DNA of 64,000 bases from Pseudomonas sp. Gutcm_11s (GCF_028649395.1 NZ_JAQSUW010000013.1:62001-126000), one strand, 5' to 3'. Shown: positions 9,438 through 20,147, counted from the stretch's first letter. Notes: generated by a model not told the origin, from the sequence alone. Program-made: numbers and translations.

Positions 9438-11207
9438 CTACAGACCCTGTTCGCTGAGCCATAGGTTGAGGGCGGCGAGCTGCCAGAGCTTGGAGCCGCG
9501 CAGCGGGGTGAGCTGGCCGGTCGGGTCGCTGAGCAGGCGGTCGATCACCGCCGGTTCGAACAGGCCGCGGTCCTGGCTGGGGTCGAGCAGCAGCTCCTGC
9601 ACCCAGCCCAGCGTGGCGCCTTGCAGGTGCTTGAGGCCGGGCACCGGGAAGTAGCCCTTGGGACGGTCGATCACGGCGTGCGGAATGACCTTGCGGCCGG
9701 CTTCCTTGAGCACGTGCTTGCCGCCATCCGGCATCTTGAAGCGCGCCGGGATGCGCGCGGAGAGCTCCACCAGGCGGTAGTCGAGGAACGGTGTGCGTGC
9801 CTCCAGGCCCCAGGCCATGGTCATGTTGTCGACCCGTTTGACCGGGTCGTCGACCAGCATCACCGTGCCGTCCAGGCGCAGTGCCTTGTCCACCGGCGCA
9901 TCGGCGCCGGGCATGGCGAAGTGTTCGCGCAGCAGCTCGCCGGACCAGTCCGGGCCGTGCCATTGCGGGCGCAGTGTGGCCAGGGTCTCCTCGCGTGAAC
10001 GGTCGAAGAAGGCGGCGCGATAGGCGGCCTCGGGATCGGCGGCGCCATCGACCTGCGGGTACCAGTGGTAACCGGCGAACAGCTCGTCGGCACCCTGGCC
10101 GCACTGCACCACGGTGCAGTGCTTGGCCACTTCGCGGCCGAGCAGATAGAAGGCCACGCAGTCATGGCTGACCATCGGCTCGCTCATGGCGCGGAAGGCC
10201 GCCGGCAACTCGGCGAGGATCTCTGCCTCGCCGATGCGCAGCTGATGATGGCGGGTGCCGTAGTGGCGGGCGATCAGGTCCGAGTAGTAGAACTCGTCGC
10301 CACGTTCGCCGCCGGCATCCTCGAAACCGATGGAGAAGGTCGACAGGTCCTGCACGCCGGCTTCATGCAGCAGGCCGACCAGCAGGCTGGAGTCGAGCCC
10401 GCCGGAGAGCAGCACGCCGACGTCCAGGGCCGCGCGCTGGCGTACCTGTACCGCCTGGCGCAGGCCTTCGAGCACGCGGTCGCGCCAGTCGTCGAGGCTG
10501 AAGCGCTGCTCTTCGTCGCGCGGGCCGAAGGGCAGCTGCCACCAGGTGCGCTGCTCGCGGCGGCCGTCGCGCTCGAGGCGCAGCCAGCTGGCCGGTGGAA
10601 GCTTGCGCACGCCCTTGAGCAGGGTCAGCGGCGCTGGCACTACGGAGTGGAAGTTGAGGTAGTGGTCGACGGCCGCCGGGTCCAGCGCGGTGTCGACACC
10701 GCCGCCCTGCAGCAGGGCCGGCAGAGTCGAGGCGAAGCGCAGGCGCTTGTCGTCTTCGCTCAGGTACAGCGGCTTGACGCCGAGGCGGTCGCGGGCGAGG
10801 AACAGGCGTTCGCTGTCCCGCTCCCAGATGGCGAAGGCGAACATACCGTTGAGCTTGGGCAGCAGGTTTTCGCCCCAGGCGTGGTAGCCCTTGAGCAGCA
10901 CCTCGGTGTCGCCATCGGAGTGGAACTGGTAGCCGAGGGCGCACAGCTCATCGCGCAGCTCCGGGTAGTTGTAGATGGCGCCGTTGAACACCAGGGCCAG
11001 GCCGAGCTGCTGGTCGACCATGGGCTGGCCGGAGGCCGGTGCCAGGTCCATGACCTTCAGTCTGCGATGCCCCAGGGCCAGTGGCCCGCTGCTGTGGAAG
11101 CCGCAGGCGTCGGGGCCGCGAGGGGTCAGGTGGTGGGTGATTCGGGCGATGGCGGCCAGGTCGGCCGGTTGATGGTCGAAGCGTATTTCTCCAGCTATTC
11201 CGCACAT
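9438..11207 (-). CDS. N-acetylglutaminylglutamine amidotransferase (AsnB-like)
   Basis: This 589-residue protein begins MCGIAGEIRF with the class II glutaminase nucleophile Cys2, followed by a glutaminase domain (to about 200; RGPDACGFH, FNGAIYN, GDTEVLL) and an asparagine-synthetase-type ATP domain with PP-loop LSGGLDSSLLVGLL (near residue 260). It is the family that amidates the dipeptide to N-acetylglutaminylglutamine amide, called asnO in some rhizobia. AAGGAAAT precedes the ATG at good spacing. It is the first gene of the NAGGN operon, and the 125 nt upstream should carry the osmotically controlled promoter, for which I could not assign elements. Confidence 0.9.
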   Translation of the reverse strand: MCGIAGEIRFDHQPADLAAIARITHHLTPRGPDACGFHSSGPLALGHRRLKVMDLAPASGQPMVDQQLGLALVFNGAIYNYPELRDELCALGYQFHSDGDTEVLLKGYHAWGENLLPKLNGMFAFAIWERDSERLFLARDRLGVKPLYLSEDDKRLRFASTLPALLQGGGVDTALDPAAVDHYLNFHSVVPAPLTLLKGVRKLPPASWLRLERDGRREQRTWWQLPFGPRDEEQRFSLDDWRDRVLEGLRQAVQVRQRAALDVGVLLSGGLDSSLLVGLLHEAGVQDLSTFSIGFEDAGGERGDEFYYSDLIARHYGTRHHQLRIGEAEILAELPAAFRAMSEPMVSHDCVAFYLLGREVAKHCTVVQCGQGADELFAGYHWYPQVDGAADPEAAYRAAFFDRSREETLATLRPQWHGPDWSGELLREHFAMPGADAPVDKALRLDGTVMLVDDPVKRVDNMTMAWGLEARTPFLDYRLVELSARIPARFKMPDGGKHVLKEAGRKVIPHAVIDRPKGYFPVPGLKHLQGATLGWVQELLLDPSQDRGLFEPAVIDRLLSDPTGQLTPLRGSKLWQLAALNLWLSEQGL

Positions 11208-11332
11208 ATTTCCTTACCGGTTTTGCCGTTGGGGAGGCTGCCCTGAAATTTGGGCAGTAATTCTCCGACCGGCATTGATAAGGATCGTTTAGATCAATTT
11301 TGCATAAGCGGAACTTGCCCGGCCGATGCTGT

Positions 11333-12025
11333 TCAGGCCTGGCCGCAGGCCCGGTTGGCCGGTACGGCGATGTCCATCAGCTTGGGATGGGGCAGGTGCA
11401 GGCTGCCCATCAGGCGGGCATAGGCCTCGGCATCGGCGACCTGCAGGCGCGGGTTGTGCGCGGCTTCCTCGGCGATGCTGGAGCGGGTCCAGCCGCGGTA
11501 GTCGTGGGCTGGCCACACCTCGGTAGCGCCCGGCAGGGTAAGTAGGCGCTGCAGGCTGGCCCACTGGGTGCGGGCGTCGCCGTTCTGGAAGTCGGTGCGG
11601 CCGCTGCCGCGGATCAGCAGGGTGTCGCCGCTGAACAGCTTGCCGGGCTCGTTGGCGTGCGGCGGCAGCAGGAAGCAGTAGGAGTCGTCGGTATGTCCCG
11701 GCGTGTGCAGGGCCAGCAGCTCGCGCTGGCCGAAGCTCATGCGCTCGCCTTCGGCAAAGGTGAAGCTGGCGCAGGCGCTGCCGCTCTCGCGGCCCATGCC
11801 GCTGCGGCAACCGGTGGCGCTGCGCAACTCGCCGAGGGCGGTGATGTGGTCGGCATGGGTGTGGGTGTCCAGCGCCAGCTGCAGTTGCAGGCCCAGCTCG
11901 CGCAGCAGGCGCAGGTAGTCGTCCAGCTTGTCCTTCACCGGGTCGATCAGCAGCGCCTGGTCGGCATCGGCCAGCAGGTAGCTGTAGGTCGAGCTGTCGG
12001 CGTCGAAGAGTTGGCGAAAGATCAC
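11333..12025 (-). CDS. MBL-fold hydrolase, persulfide dioxygenase (ETHE1-like)
   Basis: The 230-residue protein has the metallo-beta-lactamase motif THTHADHITA, then HTPGHTDDS, FSGDTLLIRGSGRTDFQ and WPAHDYRG, all hallmarks of ETHE1-type sulfur dioxygenases, which bind one iron and oxidise glutathione persulfide to sulfite. The start is GTG at 12025. Its ribosome site (GGAGG) lies in the last codons of the upstream TauE gene, so the two are translationally linked. Pairing with a TauE/SafE exporter supports a sulfide detoxification unit in which sulfite made by the dioxygenase leaves the cell. Length is usual for the bacterial group. Confidence 0.85.
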   Translation of the reverse strand: MIFRQLFDADSSTYSYLLADADQALLIDPVKDKLDDYLRLLRELGLQLQLALDTHTHADHITALGELRSATGCRSGMGRESGSACASFTFAEGERMSFGQRELLALHTPGHTDDSYCFLLPPHANEPGKLFSGDTLLIRGSGRTDFQNGDARTQWASLQRLLTLPGATEVWPAHDYRGWTRSSIAEEAAHNPRLQVADAEAYARLMGSLHLPHPKLMDIAVPANRACGQA

Positions 12026-12027
12026 GA

Positions 12028-12783
12028 TCAGCTACCTCCGAGGAGTTTCTGCGCCGCCAGTGACAGGCTGACCGCCACCAGCAGCAGGGCGAACAGGCGC
12101 TGCAGCAGGCGCCCGCCGAGGCGCTGGGCCAGGGCGTTGCCACCCAGCACGCCGGCGGCACCGCCCAGGGCCAGGCCAGCCAGCAGTGGCAGCGAGGGCT
12201 GCGCGCCGCTGAGGTAGAGCAGGAAACCACCACCGGAGACCACGGCGATCACCATCATCGAGGTCGCGGTGGCCGCCAGCATGTTCAGCGGGGTGAAGGC
12301 TAGCAGTGCCGGTACCACCATGAAGCCACCGCCGACGCCCATGAGGCCGGAGAACACCCCGACACCGAGGCCGATGGCCACCAGCGGCCCGCTGCGCAGT
12401 GGGCCATCGTAGCTGCGTTCCTGCCGGCTGCTGCGCCACATGCGCCAGGCGGTCCACAGCACCAGGGCGCAGAAGCCGATGACCAGCACTGCCTCGGGAA
12501 TATGCCGGCCGAGCCACTGGCCGATGGCGTTGCCGGGCAGGCCGGCAACCGCCAGCAGCAGGACCGGCCGCCAGGCCACCTGGCCCTGGTAGGCGCGGGG
12601 TACGGCGCCGATCAGGGCGGTGAGCGCGACGGCGCCGAGGCTGACGCCGATGGCGTCGCGCAGCGGCAGGTGCAGGCTGAGCAGCAGGGGCAGGGCGACC
12701 AGCGAGCCGCCAGCGCCGGTGAGGCCGAGCAGCAGGCCCAGCACCATGCCGATGCCTACGGCTTCGAGCAGCAGCGCCTCCAT
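12028..12783 (-). CDS. TauE/SafE family sulfite exporter-like permease
   Basis: The 251-residue protein has about eight predicted membrane helices and the paired glycine/proline motifs of the TauE/SafE family (GLTGAGGSLVALPLLL near the start and GVFSGLMGVGGGFMVVPAL in the second half). The family exports sulfite or sulfur-containing organic anions. It sits directly upstream of the persulfide dioxygenase gene with only two bases between stop and GTG, so sulfite is the likely cargo. Its ATG overlaps the stop of an 11-codon mini-ORF (TGATG). Confidence 0.85.
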   Translation of the reverse strand: MEALLLEAVGIGMVLGLLLGLTGAGGSLVALPLLLSLHLPLRDAIGVSLGAVALTALIGAVPRAYQGQVAWRPVLLLAVAGLPGNAIGQWLGRHIPEAVLVIGFCALVLWTAWRMWRSSRQERSYDGPLRSGPLVAIGLGVGVFSGLMGVGGGFMVVPALLAFTPLNMLAATATSMMVIAVVSGGGFLLYLSGAQPSLPLLAGLALGGAAGVLGGNALAQRLGGRLLQRLFALLLVAVSLSLAAQKLLGGS

Positions 12784-12818
12784 CAGCGCACTTCGCGGCG
12801 GGTTGGGGCGGTGGTCAT
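12783..12818 (-). CDS. Possible 11-residue leader ORF before TauE
   Basis: A short frame MTTAPTRREVR ends in TGA, which overlaps the ATG of the TauE gene. A CGGAATCT stretch precedes its ATG. It could provide translational coupling for an otherwise weak TauE ribosome site. Chance occurrence is quite possible. Confidence 0.2.
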   Translation of the reverse strand: MTTAPTRREVR

Positions 12819-12967
12819 AGATTCCGGCTCGTTGTCTGAGTACGGATGGTCACGCGATCGATCTCGGTTGGGGCGCGGCAGGTCGGGCGGTAGAACCAGG
12901 CAGATTCATCGTCTGGTCGCCGCCCTGGCCGTGCTGGAAACAGGCGCTAGAGCATAGCCGGTCGCGT

Positions 12968-14914
12968 TCAGGCGTTGCGGATCAACTTGCGCAGGGCGAA
13001 GCGGTTGGGGTGGCAGGCCTCGGTCACGGCGCGTGGCAGCGGCAGCGGTTCGTCTTCCAGCCAGGCGGCCAGCAGTTCGCCGCACAAGGGTGCGCTGATC
13101 AGCCCGCGCGAGCCGTGGCCACTGTTGACGTACAGGCCCTCGCGCCAGGGGCAGGGCGTGTCCGGCACCTGGCGAGCGTCCTTGCCGAGCACCGCATAGG
13201 CGGCAGCGAAGGCCTCGTCGTCCGCCAGCGGGCCGACGATGGGCAGGTAGTCCGGGCTGGTGCAGCGGAAGGCGGCGCGACCCTGCAGCTGCGCCGGGTC
13301 CAGGTCTTCTGCACCCAGGCGGGTGGCCAGGTCGGTGGAGATCTCGCGCAGCAGCTCTAGGTTGCCAGCGTGCTCGGCGGTGGTGGGCTCGCAGTCCTGG
13401 CTGTGGAAGTCGAAGCTGGCGCCCAAGGTGTGCTCGCCATGGCGTGGTGGGGCGACGTAGCCCTCGGCGCACAGCACGCAGTTCAGTGCCGCGCTGGCGT
13501 CGGTCAGTGGCAGGCGGCTGATCTGGCCGCGGATGCGCTTGAGCGGCAGTTCGGCGAAGCGGCGCACTTCGGCCGCGCCGGCCAGCACCGCGACCGGTGC
13601 CTCGGCCAGCAGGCGCTCGCCGTCCAGCGCCTGCCACTGGCCAGCGACCCGGCGCAGTTCCACTGCCTCGCTGTGCGTCAGCAGGCGGATGCTCGGGTGA
13701 TCGGCCAGCAGGCGGCACAGGGCCGGCGGGTGGACCCAGCCGGCCTCGGGGTAGAACAGGCCGCCGGCGGGTAGGGCGACGCCAGCCAGGGCCTCGGCCT
13801 GTTCGCGGTCGAGACGTTGCAGCAGGTCGTCGGGGAAGGCGCCGGCCAGCTTGGCCTGGCGCTCATCTTCCTTGGCATCGAAGGCCAGTTGCAGCACGCC
13901 GCAGGCGGCCCAGTCATCCGGCTGCAGGCGTTGCAGCAGGCGCCGGGTATGGCCGAAGCCGGCGACCACCAGTTGCGATAGCGCGGTGCCATGGGCGGAC
14001 AGCTTGAGGTAGAGCACGCCCTGGGGATTGCCCGAGGCCTCCCGGGCGACCTCAGCGTGACGTTCCAGCAGGGTTACTCGCCAGCCGCGCGCGGCCAGGC
14101 TCGCGGCCGTGGAGCAGCCGGCCAGGCCGGCACCGATCACCAGCGCCTCGCGGCGATCGGCCAGCGGTGGGCGCGCATGCCAGGGCTTCGCGCTCGGTTG
14201 TGCATCCCCCTGGTACGGGCCGCTGAGCATCTCCCATTTCTTGCCATGGCCGGGCCTGCGCTTTACCGCGAAGCCTGCGGCGACCAGGCCACGGCGCACG
14301 AAGCCGGCGCTGGTGAAGGTGGCCAGGCTGGCGCCGGGGGCGGAGAGGCGCGCCAGCTGGGCGTACAGCGCGTCATTCCACATCTCGGGATTCTTTGCCG
14401 GGGCGAAGCCGTCGAGGAACCAGGCATCGACGCGTGCATCCAGCTGCGGCAGCTGCTCCAGCACGTCGCCGATCAGCAGGGTCAGGGTCACGCGGCCGCC
14501 ATCCAGTACCAGGCGCTGGAAGCCTGGGTGGATGGCCACGTATTGCTCGAGCAACTGGCTCGACCAGGGCTGCAGCTCCGGCCACAGGGCCAGGGTGCGC
14601 TGCAGGTCCGCCGCTGCCAGCGGGTACTTCTCGACGCTGACGTAGTGCAGGCGGGCGCCGGCGGGGGCCTGTTGGTCGAACAGCTGCCAGGTGCAGAGGA
14701 AGCTGATGCCAGTGCCGAAGCCGGTTTCGCCGATCACCAGGCGCTCGCCCGCGGGCAGCGCGGCGAAACGCGCCTGCAGGTCATTGTGGGCGAGGAACAC
14801 GTAGCGCGTTTCCCCCAGGGCATCTTCGCGAGAGAAGTACACGTCGTCGAACTGGCGCGACAGCGGTTGGCCTTGGTCGTCCCAGTCGATCTGGGCGTAG
14901 CTGGTGTCGGACAT
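12968..14914 (-). CDS. mnmC: Bifunctional tRNA modification enzyme MnmC
   Basis: The 648-residue protein has an N-terminal SAM-dependent methyltransferase domain (MnmD; GETGFGTGISFLCTW near residue 60, WFLDGFAPAKNPEMW near 170) and a C-terminal FAD-dependent oxidoreductase domain (ALVIGAGLAGCSTAASLAAR near 258; SGHGSRGLISAPLCGELLA near the end). Together they finish 5-methylaminomethyl-2-thiouridine at the tRNA wobble position. The ATG at 14914 gives MSDTSYAQIDWDDQG, which matches the family's N-terminus; an upstream ATG at 14959 would add 15 unlikely residues. Length agrees with other Pseudomonas MnmC proteins (about 650). It is divergent from pap. Confidence 0.93.
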   Translation of the reverse strand: MSDTSYAQIDWDDQGQPLSRQFDDVYFSREDALGETRYVFLAHNDLQARFAALPAGERLVIGETGFGTGISFLCTWQLFDQQAPAGARLHYVSVEKYPLAAADLQRTLALWPELQPWSSQLLEQYVAIHPGFQRLVLDGGRVTLTLLIGDVLEQLPQLDARVDAWFLDGFAPAKNPEMWNDALYAQLARLSAPGASLATFTSAGFVRRGLVAAGFAVKRRPGHGKKWEMLSGPYQGDAQPSAKPWHARPPLADRREALVIGAGLAGCSTAASLAARGWRVTLLERHAEVAREASGNPQGVLYLKLSAHGTALSQLVVAGFGHTRRLLQRLQPDDWAACGVLQLAFDAKEDERQAKLAGAFPDDLLQRLDREQAEALAGVALPAGGLFYPEAGWVHPPALCRLLADHPSIRLLTHSEAVELRRVAGQWQALDGERLLAEAPVAVLAGAAEVRRFAELPLKRIRGQISRLPLTDASAALNCVLCAEGYVAPPRHGEHTLGASFDFHSQDCEPTTAEHAGNLELLREISTDLATRLGAEDLDPAQLQGRAAFRCTSPDYLPIVGPLADDEAFAAAYAVLGKDARQVPDTPCPWREGLYVNSGHGSRGLISAPLCGELLAAWLEDEPLPLPRAVTEACHPNRFALRKLIRNA

Positions 14915-15007
14915 CGGGGCACCCGGGAAGGAGGTGCGGCATTGTAGCGGCATGCCCAAATTCGCGGTGATCCGCTAGGCTGGGCAAATCGACGCACGGA
15001 GGTATGC

Positions 15008-16495
15008 ATGTTCGAGTCTGCCGAGCTGGGCCACAGTATCGACAAGGACGATTACGACAAGGAGATGCCGGCACTGCGCGAGGCGCTGCTGGAGGCGCAG
15101 TTCGAACTGCAGCAGCAGAAGCGCTTCCCGGTGATCATCCTGATCAACGGCATAGAGGGCGCCGGCAAGGGCGAGACGGTCAAGCTGCTCAACGAGTGGA
15201 TGGACCCGCGCCTGATCCAGGTCAGCACCTTCGACGTGCAGACCGACGAGGAGCTGGCGCGACCGCCGGCCTGGCGCTTCTGGCGCGCGCTGCCGCCCAA
15301 GGGGCGCATCGGCATCTTCTTCGGCAACTGGTACAGCCAGATGATCCAGGGTCGGGTCCATGGCCACTTCAAGGATGCGGTGCTGGACCAGGCCATCGAC
15401 GGCGCCCTGGCGCTGGAGGAGATGCTCTGCGACGAAGGCGCGCTGGTCTTCAAGTTCTGGTTCCACCTGTCCAAGAAGCAGATGAAGGCGCGCCTCAAGG
15501 AACTGCAGGACGACCCGCAGCGCGCCTGGCGCATCAGCCCGCTGGACTGGCAGCAGTCGAAGACCTACGACAAGTTCGTGCGCCATGGCGAGCGGGTGTT
15601 GCGCCGCACCAGCCGCGACTTCGCTCCCTGGTACGTGGTGGAGGGCAGCGACGAGTACTACCGCAGCCTGACCGTCGGCCGCATCCTCCTCGACGGCCTG
15701 CAGGCGGCGCTGAAGAACCAGGCGCCGCGCCCGCCGCGTGCCCATGTGGCGCCGCTGGTGGCCAGCCTCGACAGCCGTACCCTGCTGAGCTGCCTGGATC
15801 TGACCCAGCGTGTGGAGAAGGACGAGTACAAGGCGCTGCTCGATGCCGAGCAGGCGCGCCTGGCCATGCTGGTGCGTGACAAGCGCATGCGCCGGCACGC
15901 GCTGGTGGCGGTGTTCGAGGGCAACGATGCGGCCGGCAAGGGCGGCGCCATCCGCCGCGTGGCGGCGGCACTGGACCCGCGCCAGTACCGCATCGTGCCG
16001 ATCGCCGCGCCGACCGAGGAGGAGCGTGCCCAGCCCTACCTGTGGCGCTTCTGGCGGCACATTCCAGCGCGCGGCAAGTTCACCGTGTTCGATCGTTCCT
16101 GGTACGGCCGGGTGCTGGTCGAACGGGTAGAGGGCTTCTGCGAGCCGGCCGACTGGCTGCGCGCCTATGGCGAGATCAATGATTTCGAAGAGCAGCTGAC
16201 CGATGCCGGGGTGGTGCTGGTGAAGTTCTGGCTGGCCATCGACCAGGACGAACAGTTCCGCCGCTTCACCGAGCGCGAGGAGACGCCGTTCAAGCGCTTC
16301 AAGATCACCGAGGAAGACTGGCGCAATCGCGACAAGTGGGACGTTTACTGCGACGCCGTGAGCGATATGGTCGACCGCACCAGCACGTCGATCGCGCCGT
16401 GGACGCTGGTCGAGGCCAACGACAAGCGCTTTGCCCGGCTCAAGGTGCTGCGCACCATCAACGAGGCCCTGGAGCAGGCCTTCGCTGCCGACTGA
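15008..16495 (+). CDS. pap: Polyphosphate:AMP phosphotransferase (double PPK2)
   Basis: The 495-residue protein contains two PPK2 kinase domains in tandem, with Walker A loops GIEGAGKGE (near residue 49) and GNDAAGKGG (near residue 305). The lid and Walker B segments (WRFWRALPPKGRIGIFFGNWY and WRFWRHIPARGKFTVFDRSWY) are recognisably duplicated. This two-domain class II PPK2 makes ADP from AMP and polyphosphate. The second domain, with the DRSWYGR sequence, is normally the catalytic one, while the first (GNWYSQM) is diverged. CGGAGG precedes the ATG. It is divergent from mnmC. Confidence 0.93.
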   Translation: MFESAELGHSIDKDDYDKEMPALREALLEAQFELQQQKRFPVIILINGIEGAGKGETVKLLNEWMDPRLIQVSTFDVQTDEELARPPAWRFWRALPPKGRIGIFFGNWYSQMIQGRVHGHFKDAVLDQAIDGALALEEMLCDEGALVFKFWFHLSKKQMKARLKELQDDPQRAWRISPLDWQQSKTYDKFVRHGERVLRRTSRDFAPWYVVEGSDEYYRSLTVGRILLDGLQAALKNQAPRPPRAHVAPLVASLDSRTLLSCLDLTQRVEKDEYKALLDAEQARLAMLVRDKRMRRHALVAVFEGNDAAGKGGAIRRVAAALDPRQYRIVPIAAPTEEERAQPYLWRFWRHIPARGKFTVFDRSWYGRVLVERVEGFCEPADWLRAYGEINDFEEQLTDAGVVLVKFWLAIDQDEQFRRFTEREETPFKRFKITEEDWRNRDKWDVYCDAVSDMVDRTSTSIAPWTLVEANDKRFARLKVLRTINEALEQAFAAD

Positions 16496-16498
16496 TGG

Positions 16499-16519
16499 TG
16501 GTGCGGGCTGACCGCACCA
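16499..16519. terminator. Hairpin between convergent genes pap and 16524-16733
   Basis: TGGTGCGG (16499-16506) pairs with CCGCACCA (16512-16519) around a 5-nt loop, immediately after the pap stop. No U-tract follows on either strand, so termination is inferred only from the hairpin and the convergent placement. Confidence 0.4.
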
Positions 16520-16523
16520 TGGC

Positions 16524-16733
16524 TCAGTAGACGCGGCTCTCGACGATGTCGTTGGCCTGCTTCATGCGACGGATGTAGAAGGCGATCTCGCGCTCGGCGT
16601 CCACGCGGGTGAAGTAGGGGCCTTCCAGGGTGCCTTCGCGGGTGGAGAAGAAGTACTGGCCGTTGACCGCACTGACCCGTTCGCTACGGTAGTGGGTGCC
16701 GGGATTGGGGTCGATGATGCGTTGTCCGAACAT
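16524..16733 (-). CDS. Small conserved hypothetical protein (69 aa; DUF6316-like)
   Basis: Starting at the ATG at 16733, which has AGGAG eight bases upstream, the product is 69 residues beginning MFGQRIIDPNPGTHYRSERV. It is soluble and basic, and has a segment (YFFSTREGTLEGPYFTRVDA) that could form a small beta-sheet followed by a helix. The sequence resembles small Pseudomonas proteins of the DUF6316 type, a family name I recall but cannot check. A longer frame to 16853 exists, but its extra residues lack a ribosome site. It converges with pap. The function is unknown. Confidence 0.65.
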   Translation of the reverse strand: MFGQRIIDPNPGTHYRSERVSAVNGQYFFSTREGTLEGPYFTRVDAEREIAFYIRRMKQANDIVESRVY

Positions 16734-16865
16734 GGCTTTGGCTCCTGCGGAGAGTTGCACTGTTTTGAGTGTAGTGCGCACTCCCAGGCGAGCCGGGGCG
16801 GGCGATGGATGGTCATATTTTGAGCAGTTGCGGCGCGAATCCACGCGCCGCAACTACTGCTTGGC

Positions 16866-17478
16866 TCAAGCCCTGACGCCGAGCCCCTCGGCTTTGCGCA
16901 GCCAGTTCTGCCGCTGTTCCTCGGACGAGGGGCGCACCGGGGCGAACTCGGTCAGGCGGCGGGTCTTGATGCCGCAGAAACCGAGGATGGTGCGCACCAT
17001 CTGCCGATGCGCCGGCGCGCCGTAGATCCAGCGGAAGTACCAGGGCGGTGTGTCCAGGGTCACCAGCAGGTCTGCGGTGCGCCCGGTCAGCAGCTTGTCC
17101 CACAGCTGCGAGCGGTTGCGGTACTTGAAGGCGAAACCGGGCAGGAAGGTACGGTCGAAGAAGCCCTTGAGCAGCGCCGGCACGCCGCCCCACCAGACCG
17201 GGTAGACGAACACCAGATGCTCGGCCCAGTGGATTTGCCGCTGGGCCTCCAGCAGGTCCGGCTCCAGCGCCTGGTGCTGCCCGTAGCCCTCGCGCAGGAT
17301 CGGGTCGAACTGCAGCTCGCCGAGCTTCAGCTGACGCACCACGTGGCCCTCGCCGCGGGCGCCGCTGCTGTAGGCCTCGGCGATGGCGTGGCACAGGCTG
17401 TCGCTCTTCGAGGTGCCGAGGATCATCAGGATGCGCTTGCCGTCACCCTCCAGTGGCGTGGCGCCGCTCTTCGCTTCT

Positions 17479-17486
<8 letters not shown>
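16866..17486 (-). CDS. NAD(P)H-dependent oxidoreductase, flavodoxin-like fold
   Basis: The 206-residue protein carries the flavodoxin-like quinone reductase signature: [14 protein letters not shown] at the FMN phosphate loop (near residue 20), [22 protein letters not shown] (near 95-116) and DTPPWYFRW. It belongs to the NQO1/MdaB/KefF-like group that reduces quinones with NAD(P)H in the cytoplasm. The start codon lies inside the 3' end of fumC (8-nt overlap), implying a fumC-oxidoreductase operon. Substrate specificity is not predictable from sequence. Confidence 0.85.
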
Positions 17487-18873
<1,387 letters not shown>

Positions 18874-18949
18874 GACTGTCTCCGGACTGTTTCCGGCAGT
18901 TTAGGCCGCCGGAGGAGGGGTGGGTTCCCCGGCTTGTCTATCGGTGCGA

Positions 18950-19960
18950 TTACCAGCGCGCGTGAGTGGCGCCGAGCCAGCCGCAGGCCCCGCTGACCGG
19001 GACCTTCTCGCCCTGCGGCCCGCGCAGCAGACCATCGAAGTGGCCGAACCACTGACGGGTGTCGGCATAGAAGGGGCCGAACTTGGGGCAGGCCCGGTGC
19101 AGCTGGCGCGGGGTGAAGTTCAGCTCGACCTGGCCGCTGGCGCTATGCAGCCGCCAGGGCTCCTGCGGGCCCAGCGGGCTCTGCTCGAAGAGTACTTCTT
19201 CATCCATGTGCAGGAGCTCGCCACCAAACCACAGGGCGTTCTCCGACAGGCCGCTGTATTCGGTCCAGACGCTGCCGAAGTTACCGGCGATGCCGCCGGG
19301 TGCGGCGAACACGGCGCGGGTCCAGTGGCTGTTCAACGGCCACACGCCACGGGCGAAATCGAGTGCGGCGAAGCTTTGCCCCGCGCTGCACAGGTACTGC
19401 TGACGGCCCAGCTGCAGATTTCCTGTTACCGGCAGGCCCAGTTGGCGGCAGCTGGCGTGGAAGCTGCGCTTGCCCATCGGGCAGACCAGGTTGACCGACT
19501 CCAGATGCTGCGGGCGCTGGATATCCAGCGCTACTTGCAGCGGCTGGCCACCGATGTCCGGGGCGATCACAGTCAGGCGGACCGCGTTGCCGCGATCATC
19601 GGCGCGCAGCTGCAGGCGGCTGTGGTTGAAGCTGTGGCTCTCCAGCGGCGTGTCCGGCAGCTCGCTGCCGAGGCCGAAGGGGCGCAATTGGGTATGCGAG
19701 GCCGATTTGCCGCTGTGCAGGTCGAGGAAGAAGGCGGAGCCGTAGCTCAGGTAGTCGAGGTCGGCGATGGTCAGCGCCAGCATCCAGTCCGGCGTGGTGA
19801 TGCACCAGCGGTTCCAGCGTTTGCGCCGGCCTATGTTGCCGGGCAGGGCGCAATGCACCTGAGGGCGGCTGGACCAGCCGATGGCCTCTGGCAGGAGGCG
19901 GCCACGCGGGTCACACAGCGGCTGCAAGGGCGCGGCAAGCGGGTTGGTGAAACTGTTCAT
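18950..19960 (-). CDS. DUF2804 domain-containing protein
   Basis: The 336-residue product starts at the ATG at 19960 (MNSFTNPLAAPLQPLCDPRG). An upstream extension would run across the divergent DUF2059 gene and is rejected. It has many beta-strand-like aromatic segments, with motifs such as KRWNRWCITTPDWMLALTIAD, DFARGVWPLNSHW and ENALWFGGELL, which I associate with the DUF2804 family. There is no signal peptide. The biochemical role of this family is not established to my knowledge. It lies 76 nt from the fumC start on the same strand. Confidence 0.75.
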   Translation of the reverse strand: MNSFTNPLAAPLQPLCDPRGRLLPEAIGWSSRPQVHCALPGNIGRRKRWNRWCITTPDWMLALTIADLDYLSYGSAFFLDLHSGKSASHTQLRPFGLGSELPDTPLESHSFNHSRLQLRADDRGNAVRLTVIAPDIGGQPLQVALDIQRPQHLESVNLVCPMGKRSFHASCRQLGLPVTGNLQLGRQQYLCSAGQSFAALDFARGVWPLNSHWTRAVFAAPGGIAGNFGSVWTEYSGLSENALWFGGELLHMDEEVLFEQSPLGPQEPWRLHSASGQVELNFTPRQLHRACPKFGPFYADTRQWFGHFDGLLRGPQGEKVPVSGACGWLGATHARW

Positions 19961-20147
19961 CAGACACGTCCATGTGTGGGGCAGGCACTGCTTATGCGAG
20001 TTATGGCCGGCCACCGAGAGAACGGCAATCATGCCCATCCACCGACTGTCGCGGCAAGTGCTGGCCTTTTGCTGCACTGCCGCGCGCTTGAGCCGTCGCG
20101 GCGCAGCGCGCAGAATGGCCGCCCGCGTTTTCCCCAAGGACTTCCCC

